DNA of 64,000 nucleotides from Clitoria ternatea. Lineage: Eukaryota; Streptophyta; Magnoliopsida; Fabales; Fabaceae. The notes beneath the pieces are model-generated. The model was not told where the DNA came from, did not search any database, and saw only the letters and a list, made by a program, of their open reading frames with translations. Positions 57,470 through 64,000 of the stretch are shown here, one piece after another. The DNA is taken from positions 251,199,351 to 251,263,350 of the forward strand of contig CM075669.1 in assembly GCA_037962975.1 (NCBI GenBank). Reading direction: 5' to 3'. The position numbers and the translations under genes were made by a program. Position 1 is the stretch's first letter. Each line of letters begins with the position of its first letter.

Positions 57470-57735
57470 GTTAGCTAGATATAGGATCTTTATTCTCTTA
57501 TATATGTATCTAGTAGGATTTAGGGTTTACTTTTATTATATTACATTCATCTTAATTGTATATACTTTAATTTTTAGGTTGTTATGAATTGATAGCAAAT
57601 TAATTGTTATATACATACCATTCTTTTTATATATTGTTGCTGGATATGGTGGGATACTGTATATTGTACTGGTTGTCTGAATGCAGGTTTAGGAAACAAT
57701 AAAACAGAAACCATATTAAAAAAAAACCTCAGTGT
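57470..57735. other. CACTA 3' untranslated spacer
   Basis: AT-rich DNA between the last exon and the right subterminal repeats. I see no gene or array in it. Confidence 0.5.
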
Positions 57736-58072
57736 TTATTCATGGTTATGGTAACAACCGTGATTATAGACACTATTTATCCACGGTTACTACCATAACC
57801 GTGATTATACATAGTCTGTAAGTGATTTTTTTTACTACTTATATTCACGGTTAAACAACCACGAATATAGATGTTCTTTATCCACGGTTTCTACTATAAC
57901 CGTGAATATACATTGTCTGTTATATTCACGGTTATGCTCGACAACCATGGTTAAATGTGATTTATTACCACGGTTGTTAACCGTGGTTAAAAGCCTTCAT
58001 CTACTACCACGACTGCAACAACCACGGTTCTTTAACCGTGATTAAATGCCATTTTTAACCGTGATTATATCC
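57736..58072. repeat. CACTA right subterminal repeats (inverted pairs)
   Basis: About 13 copies of the same motif as on the left, again as facing pairs (for example CCACGGTTACTACCATAACCG). Confidence 0.9.
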
Positions 58073-58088
58073 ATTTTTTCCACTAGTG
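58065..58088 (-). repeat. CACTA right terminal inverted repeat
   Basis: On the minus strand it begins CACTAGTGGAAAAA. Partner of 48683-48706. Confidence 0.93.
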
Positions 58089-58199
58089 AAACACAATTCA
58101 CAACATAAGCAAGCACAAGCACATACACAATCACATTGTCATGTATCATCACGGGCCTTCACAATCATCATCCTCAATTTATTAAATCTTTATTCTATT

Positions 58200-58725
58200 C
58201 CTCCTCGCAAGGGGTTTCTCATTTCTCGTGGTCATCCCATCTCAAATGCCATGCATCTATGGATAATGCATATGTTAACTGTTTAATGCATATGCAATGG
58301 ATCCATTTCATTTCATCGGGTGATCGCAACCATCATGTCATTCATTCACATGGTTTCCCGCCTCGCAAGGGGTACTCCCTCTAGCAGCCTTGCAAGGTGC
58401 ATTCTCGTGATCGCAATCACGTTCAATAAATCATAATGGTTTCCCGCCTCGCAAGGGGTACTCCAGTCTCATGATCGCAACCACGGGCATCATAAGAACT
58501 CGCAAGCCCTTTTTCAAATTTAACAACCAGGTGATCGTAACCACCGGCTCAATATCATATCATCATCAAGTTAGTTTCCTGCCTCGCAAGGGGTACTCCC
58601 TTCATGGAATCCCGTAGGATTTTTCATCACTGTGATCGCAACCACATATTCCATGTTATGCTATGCCATGAATGCAAAATGTAATAATGCATATGCCAAC
58701 CAACCTCGCAAGGATATCTCACCCT
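58200..58725. repeat. Alternating two-motif repeat in LTR E
   Basis: The words GCCTCGCAAGGGGTACTCC and GTGATCGCAACCAC alternate, each about five or six times, roughly every 80-140 bases. The second is a dyad (GTGAT-CGCA-ATCAC in its best copy at about 58408). Confidence 0.8.
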
Positions 58726-59592
58726 CTCTCATAGGGATATAATTTAAATTGGCATTTTCAATAATTTTATATACAATCATTTACAAAGTCCCTCAAGGCA
58801 CATCATTCATATACTTGGCATTTAAGTGGTCACAACATCATTTCATGACAATCCACACATGGATATCAAAAGGCATAGCAAGCATCATAATATTAAGCCA
58901 CGCCTAGAATCATTTGAGGCATATTCATCATTCCACACATATGGCAATTATACTTATGCCCAACACAATCATGTCCTTAACATTACATCTCAACACATCA
59001 CATATACATATTTTATATCATATGGTAAACCAATACTTGTATTCAACCATAGTGGTATTACAACATTATCTCATTCATCAACATTGTTTAGTAACTAGTG
59101 TAGCGACACAACAACTTATCATTTTAATCGTAAACCACTCATACAAGATCGCACTTGTATAAAATATAATGACACTTCTCAGTTCCTCGATAATAACATC
59201 GGTCCTCATATACAAGGAATAATCACATCATCGTTCATTGTCACATGATACCGATATCATCTCTGATGCATCGGTTTATAACAAACACCTCGCCATTTAA
59301 TCATTCTAACAATGGGTTTGTAGTTCCCCCAAGGGCACATCTCATAACCCATCATCAAACCCTTATCATTGTTTTCACATATCTCATTCTTGGTAGTTAA
59401 CATTTATGTTTTTCATTACTATTTCCGGGTATAGGCAGATTATCTCAATATTCTAATCATCATCAACACCACTATATTATACCCTCACATTATACCCTTT
59501 ATACAATCCTTTAGGTATCTAATATTACAAAGGAAGGGGCTTAACATTAGAAAAAAATAAGGGAAAACCACATAAAATTCCGTACTGGGCAA

Positions 59593-59992
59593 CTCGCTTG
59601 AGCGAGCCCCTCACTCGCTTGAGCGAGAATAGCGTAGCTCACTTGGGCGAGCTCCTCGCGCGTAAGCGAGGATCTCCCATCAGCGTACACACGCTCCCTC
59701 GCTTGAGCGAGGCTCCCTTCAACTAGCCACTCGCTCGAGCGAGAATTGTCCAGTACCTCACTAAGGTTGGCTCGCTTGAGCGAGGTCCAGTTTGCCTCGT
59801 CATTCGCTTAAGCGAAAAACCTCCAGAACCAATTCCTCTCTCACTCGGGATTCATCCAGTGTCTCTTCTCCTCGACCCATACACGTCTCGCTTGAGCGGG
59901 ACGCTTACTCGCCTGGGCGAGATTGGGCCAGAGGCCATAATACTAGTACAGGGGATTCTCGCTTGAGTGAGAATCCATCTCGCTTGAGCGAG
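59593..59992. repeat. CTCGCTTGAGCGAG palindrome array in LTR E
   Basis: Twelve copies lie in 400 bases, with arms CTCGCT and AGCGAG around TG. Some variants change both arms together (TTCGCTTAAGCGAA) or make a perfect 14-bp palindrome (CTCGCTCGAGCGAG). Confidence 0.9.
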
Positions 59993-60790
59993 ATTATCAG
60001 AACTTATGCAGAAAAACGTAAATTTTCATAACCCAACATACGAAATCTCATTCTAAACCAATTTAATCACATCCAACATATCATATACATCACATGAGGC
60101 ATATAAAACTTGCTCTAAACATTCATACTCAGAAATTCTCATTCCAACTCATCAACCACACATTAAATCACACTTATCATCATCACACATTTATATATAT
60201 ATTTCCATAACAAACATCACATACTCTCACACGTCATCTCAATAATCATCAAATTGTCATTTGTATTATATCAATAATCACATGGCAAGACAGGCATGAG
60301 TACTATACACATACAATAATCACTATCAATCTACTCATACAATTTGAATGTAAACTCCTCTCCTACCTCGAGGGAAGAGCCGCAACCAAATGCACGCTTT
60401 GAATATTCCGCCACATAATCTGGAACACAATCTACATATCACATACATATGCATTCATAGAATCAATAACCATCTCAAGGCATTCCTCATAAATTCTAAA
60501 TAATGACTTACACATTGTAAAGTTTGTGAACAAGTTCTAAACTTGTCAAAACACCAATTTATGCAATTGTGTTAGGCTTCAGGAATTCCTTTCCCAAAAC
60601 CAAGATCCTCTAGATCTTAAAGACTAACTAAACCCAACAACATCATCATCTCATCCATTACATAATATAATCCCAAATCACCTCAATTCTTCAAACATCA
60701 TTATTATCATCGTCTATTATCGTAACTAATGACACCCAACATTGAATATTTCAGATACCCATCCTTAAAATCAATTCTTCTACTCCCTCA

Positions 60791-61880
60791 TGTAACACCC
60801 CGAATTTTTAAAGTAGGAAGTTAAATTAAGAAAATAAACATTAAATAATTAAATGTGGACTAACTAATATTCCAAAATACTAGAAATAATTAAATTGAGA
60901 TTCTCTGAAACTGCTAGTGAATTATTGTGACCGAATAAGTTGAAAAACTGACCCGGATAGGATATGAGTGTCAGACCAAGTATCTCCGATTGAGATGCCG
61001 TTGGTCAGGGCTGTAGATAATGTTATTGGGAATCTGAATATATATTCGGAATAATTTTTAGAATATGTATCGAGCCCGAACTGTGAAACTATTTAGTGAA
61101 AAACGGAAGAATTAAGTGATGAGAATAAAAATAAAATAAAAACCTCACCAATTCACTCTCATTTTTCCCGTAACTCTCTTCTTCTCCACGCCAACATACT
61201 TCCTCTTCCTTTCTTCTCTTCTTCATATCTTCTTCTTCTCCCCCAAGAGCTTAAACAAATTGGTGCTCTCTCTCTTTCTCATTTTCGTTCATCAATGAGC
61301 TTGGAAGAGGACACTGTAGCTTGAAGCTCCTCCCTTCTCCTCTTTATTTTCGTCTACCTCATCCTCCCTCTTGACTTCCATTTTCGTTTTAGAGCAAGGT
61401 AAACTCTTTACCACCACTTTTACGTTTGGAGTCTAGAGGATAGAGGATGGTAACTTGGAGGAGTATTAAATGTTATGGGTAGAGAAAAGAAGCATTAAAT
61501 GCATGAACCCTAAGGTGTGGGTGAAATAAATAAGGGTATTTATGAGTAATAAATGAAGTATGTGAAGTTGAGGTTGATGAATGATGAGCATTTATGATGG
61601 ATGGTGAGTTTAGTGGAAACCCTAACTTATGAAAATTGGGGGAAATGTATAATATTGAAAGGGTTAACATTTATTGATGGGGGAAGTGTAATAAATGAAG
61701 AAGCATTAACATTTAATGATGATTAGAGATGGTAGTTGGAAGATATAAATGAAAACCACATGAAATAGGATTAAATGTAAGTTTGGTAAATGGGTAACCT
61801 AACAATTTAGGTTGTTACTTTAATAATAATGAATGGTGAGTGATGATGCATGATTTATCCTTAATTCCTCAATTTAAATG
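60791..61880 (+). repeat. TGTAACACCCC-type LTR fragment (family F)
   Basis: Starts TGTAACACCCCGAATTTTT after CCTCA and differs from family E beyond the first bases. It contains a CT-rich leader near 61190-61400. No ORF is supported. The right limit is uncertain: it could run into the next LTR without a visible edge. Confidence 0.45.
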
Positions 61881-62123
61881 TGTATAATTTGCCATCACTT
61901 AGTGTGTAATATACTGCACTTTAACATATTTTCATCATTTGAGCTTTATTTAATATTTAATTTTAAAATGAATTAAGGATAAATTTTTAATAAAAGTTGG
62001 TTTTCTCTTGTTTTGTAGTGTGTGATTAAGCCTGTAATTAAAAAATAATTACCACAGGTCAAACGAAAGAAGCCACGACTCAAGAAATGGTCAAAAATGC
62101 GAGAAAAGCACTAGAACAGGTCT

Positions 62124-62384
62124 GGGAATCGATTCACCAATATGGGAATCGATTCCCACACAAAAGAACAGCAAGGAATCGATTCAAGCACCCTGGGAAT
62201 CGATTCATATAGCTAGGAATCGATTCCCCACCCCTGTGAATCGATTCATATGCATTTTAAAGGCCTGGGAATCGATTCAAACAAGCATGAATCGATTCAT
62301 GTGCTTGGGAATCGATTCCCACCCCTGAGGAATCGATTCCTATGTGTAAAATTGCCCAAAAATTGCCTAGATGAATCGATTCAG
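62124..62384. repeat. GAATCGATTC palindrome array in LTR G
   Basis: Eleven copies lie in 260 bases, all keeping AATCGATT. Flanking bases are often also complementary (GGGAATCGATTCCC twice). The array lies upstream of the TATA box. Confidence 0.92.
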
Positions 62385-62439
62385 GCACAGATTTATCAGT
62401 GGAAACATCAGATAACGCATTATCAAAGTGGAAACAACA

Positions 62440-62481
62440 CTGAAGCTGATAATGGAGCACTGAAGCTGATAATGGAGCACC
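62440..62481. repeat. Tandem duplication of about 20 bases
   Basis: CTGAAGCTGATAATGGAGCA occurs twice head to tail. Confidence 0.85.
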
Positions 62482-62552
62482 ATGGAATTGTAAATTGGAG
62501 AGTGCTCCTTCCATTAAAATTTTTTATGGCATTGGCTTTGCTTTTGAGCTCC

Positions 62553-62560
62553 TATAAATA
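62553..62560 (+). promoter_or_regulatory. TATA box of LTR G
   Basis: TATAAATA in the context CTCCTATAAATAGG, followed by a leader. Confidence 0.7.
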
Positions 62561-63541
62561 GGAAGCAAGGCAAGGAGCAGAGACACCAACCATTCTTCAT
62601 CAGATCCTCCTTCATACGTTCCTCTTCTCTTCTCTGTTGGAAATTCTTCCAGCAAATTCTTCATTTTCCGGGTTAGTTTTATTGTTGTAGTTGTAATTAT
62701 GGAGGGCTAAAACACCTAGATTGATTTTCTTGGAGAATGTTGTAATGTAATTTTGAGGTCACTAATTTTAATATAGTATGCTTTTATTATTGTAATTTCT
62801 TCATAATCATTCTCTACTTATTTAATTCCATTTTGTTTAATTGAATTTGTATGCTTAATCGGTTTAATTATTCAAATGGAGTAAAATAAGATTTCAAATT
62901 AGAATGGATTAAGGAAATATGCATGCTTAATGAATATTTTCATAATCACTTTTAATAATTATGGTTTGCTTAATTCCATAATTTGAGAATAGATTATGTA
63001 TATAGGCGATGTTCTTATGTATGCTCAATAATTCCTAGATTTTAAGATCTTGACTCCTTTTGCTTAATTAGGATGCTTGATTAAAATATTCATTTTTAAA
63101 TGAAAGTAAAGGAATTGTGAATTGAAAAAGACGCTTAGTTGATCAATTCAAATTGAGCTAAGAAATTAACATTAATAAGTATACAAATTATCTTTAGTGA
63201 ACCAAGGATAAATTTATTTACAATACTCCAAGAAAATCAATCGCTTGTTATTTATTGTTTTAAATCCTTTATTTACCTTGTTTTAATTTTAATTGTGACA
63301 ACAAAAATCAATCAAACCCCCCCCCAATTGTATGTTAGTGAACTTATGTTTGTAAAAATTTTTAGTTGTTTAGTTTTTATTTTTAATTGTTAAAAATTAG
63401 TTTAAGACTTGATTTTTCCTAATTTTTTTGTGTTGATCCTTGAGAGAACGACCTAGGTTGACACCCTAGTACTACGTTAATTAATTTTAATGTACTAATT
63501 TGACGGAATCACGACTGTAAAAATATATTCACGTCAAATTT

Positions 63542-63559
63542 TGGCGCCGCAGCCGGGGA
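63542..63559 (+). other. Primer binding site (tRNA-Asp-like)
   Basis: TGGCGCCGCAGCCGGGGA matches the complement of the tRNA-Asp 3' end except for two bases (CA for TT). This primer is typical of Athila-type elements. Confidence 0.85.
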
Positions 63560-63723
63560 TCAACGATCTTTAGGAAAAACTCTTGTTTTAAATTATTTTT
63601 TAAAAAAAAAATTAAAAAAAAAAATAAATTTTTGTTTGTTTGTTTATTTTATTTCTTTTGCATGATTTAGAATTCTTATGATTTATTGCTCATCATGATC
63701 AAATATCTTGTTGTATGCTATGT

Positions 63724-64000
63724 ATGACTAGAAGAACTTTTGAGCATTTATATTCATTTGATCCTGAAATTGAAAGAACTTTTCATAGGTTAATTAGAGA
63801 AGCTAGATTTAATAATAACTTTGTTGATATTGATAGTGATAGTATTTTTTCTAAATCTGTTGAAAGTACTACTGCTAGTTTTTCTGATATGGCTGAACCT
63901 CGTGAAAGAACTCTTAGAGAACTAGCTGCTCCTGAATTCACTTACGAAAGTTTATGTATTCAATATCCTGATGAGGATGTCCCTTTTATTCTTAAGACCG
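63724..64000 (+). CDS. gag: Athila-type gag, N-terminal part (cut by window edge)
   Basis: The ATG at 63724 starts MTRRTFEHLYSFDPEIERTF, and the frame stays open to the last base (92 codons). A conserved Athila gag segment is visible near residues 62-90: RTLRELAAPEFTYESLCIQY followed by PDEDVPFILKT. It lies about 165 bases after the primer site, as expected. Gag would form the particle and bind element RNA. The short visible part is undamaged, so this element may be fairly young. Whether the rest is intact cannot be seen. Confidence 0.85.
   Translation, partial: MTRRTFEHLYSFDPEIERTFHRLIREARFNNNFVDIDSDSIFSKSVESTTASFSDMAEPRERTLRELAAPEFTYESLCIQYPDEDVPFILKT

Larger units (their letters stand above)
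48680..58091 (+). mobile_element. Complete CACTA (En/Spm) DNA transposon, about 9.4 kb
   Basis: The element is 48683-58088, flanked by AAA on both sides (48680-48682 and 58089-58091), the 3-bp duplication of CACTA elements. The 24-bp terminal inverted repeats begin CACTAGTG and match at 22 of 24 positions. Subterminal repeats of the ATATCCACGGTT type fill about 500 bases on the left and 340 on the right. Two genes lie inside: a TNP2-like transposase (51051-54231) and a multi-exon gene with a transposase-associated domain and a Ulp1-type protease (54344-57469). Both have a few in-frame stops, so this copy is probably inactive, but all structural parts are present. Confidence 0.95.
58089..60790. 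repeat. TGTAACACCCC-type LTR (family E), right part
   Basis: Continues the sequence interrupted at 48682. Non-coding throughout. It includes two arrays (58200-58725 and 59593-59992). It stops at 60790, where another TGTAACACCCC begins, so its true end is not seen. Confidence 0.55.
61881..63536 (+). repeat. LTR of the right-edge Athila-type element (family G)
   Basis: The right end is set by the tRNA-Asp-like primer site at 63542, and the last CA lies at 63535-63536. The left end is a guess. It carries a GAATCGATTC array (62124-62384), a TATA box (62553) and a 20-base tandem duplication (about 62440-62481). Confidence 0.55.

Noticed and set aside
61473..61670. Small minus-strand ORF in LTR F
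   Set aside because: Low-complexity sequence within an LTR, no domain and no conserved partner.
60791..63536. One single 2.7-kb LTR covering families F and G
   Set aside because: Possible, but the TGTAACACCCC edge is chromovirus-like while the primer site and gag are Athila-type. Without a second LTR I kept them apart.

Overview
The window is repeat-rich plant nuclear DNA, most likely pericentromeric heterochromatin of a papilionoid legume. The legume call is inferred from the style of the Sirevirus, Athila/Calypso-like and Ogre/Tat-like elements and is not proven. I find no host gene, tRNA or rRNA. Almost every base can be assigned to a retrotransposon or DNA transposon, nearly all of them dead and nested in one another.

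Left half, from outside in. A Tat/Ogre-type Ty3/gypsy element on the minus strand spans 28593-46735. It carries an antisense accessory ORF. An LTR of another family (27855-28592) sits in that accessory region. Minus-strand Sirevirus-like Ty1/copia copy II (23038-27854) lies in that LTR. Copia copy I (16346-23037) lies in the pol of copy II. An Athila/Calypso-like element on the plus strand (1-16345) lies next to, and probably in, the 3' spacer of copy I. A Tekay/Del-type chromovirus (6355-15293, minus strand) interrupts the Athila 3' LTR.

Middle. The Tat integrase is split twice: by an Athila-family solo LTR (32856-34340, target duplication CTTCT) and by a full-length, young Sirevirus-like copia element (34517-44206, target duplication AAACC). 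This copia element has gag, pol and an extra envelope-position ORF. It is nearly intact but carries one frameshift, one stop in pol and two stops in the third ORF.

Right half. A third Athila-family LTR starts at 46736. It is cut at 47755 by a TGTAACACCCC-type LTR, which is itself cut by a complete 9.4-kb CACTA (En/Spm) DNA transposon (48683-58088, target duplication AAA). The CACTA element has a TNP2-type transposase gene and a 13-exon gene joining a plant transposase domain to a Ulp1-type SUMO protease. From 60791 another TGTAACACCCC LTR follows, then the LTR, tRNA-Asp-like primer site and start of gag of a second Athila-type element that runs off the right edge.

The most striking pattern is non-coding. 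Several unrelated families each carry a dense array of their own short palindrome, mostly upstream of the LTR TATA box: TAATCGATTA (Sirevirus), CACGC-GTA-GCGTG / TGACGC-GTA-GCGTCA (Athila A/B/C), GAATCGATTC (right-edge Athila), CCACT-GGC-AGTGG (LTR at 27855) and CTCGCT-TG-AGCGAG (LTR at 58089). The CACTA ends carry inverted pairs of an ATATCCACGGTT motif. I regard these arrays as the best candidate for an under-described system.
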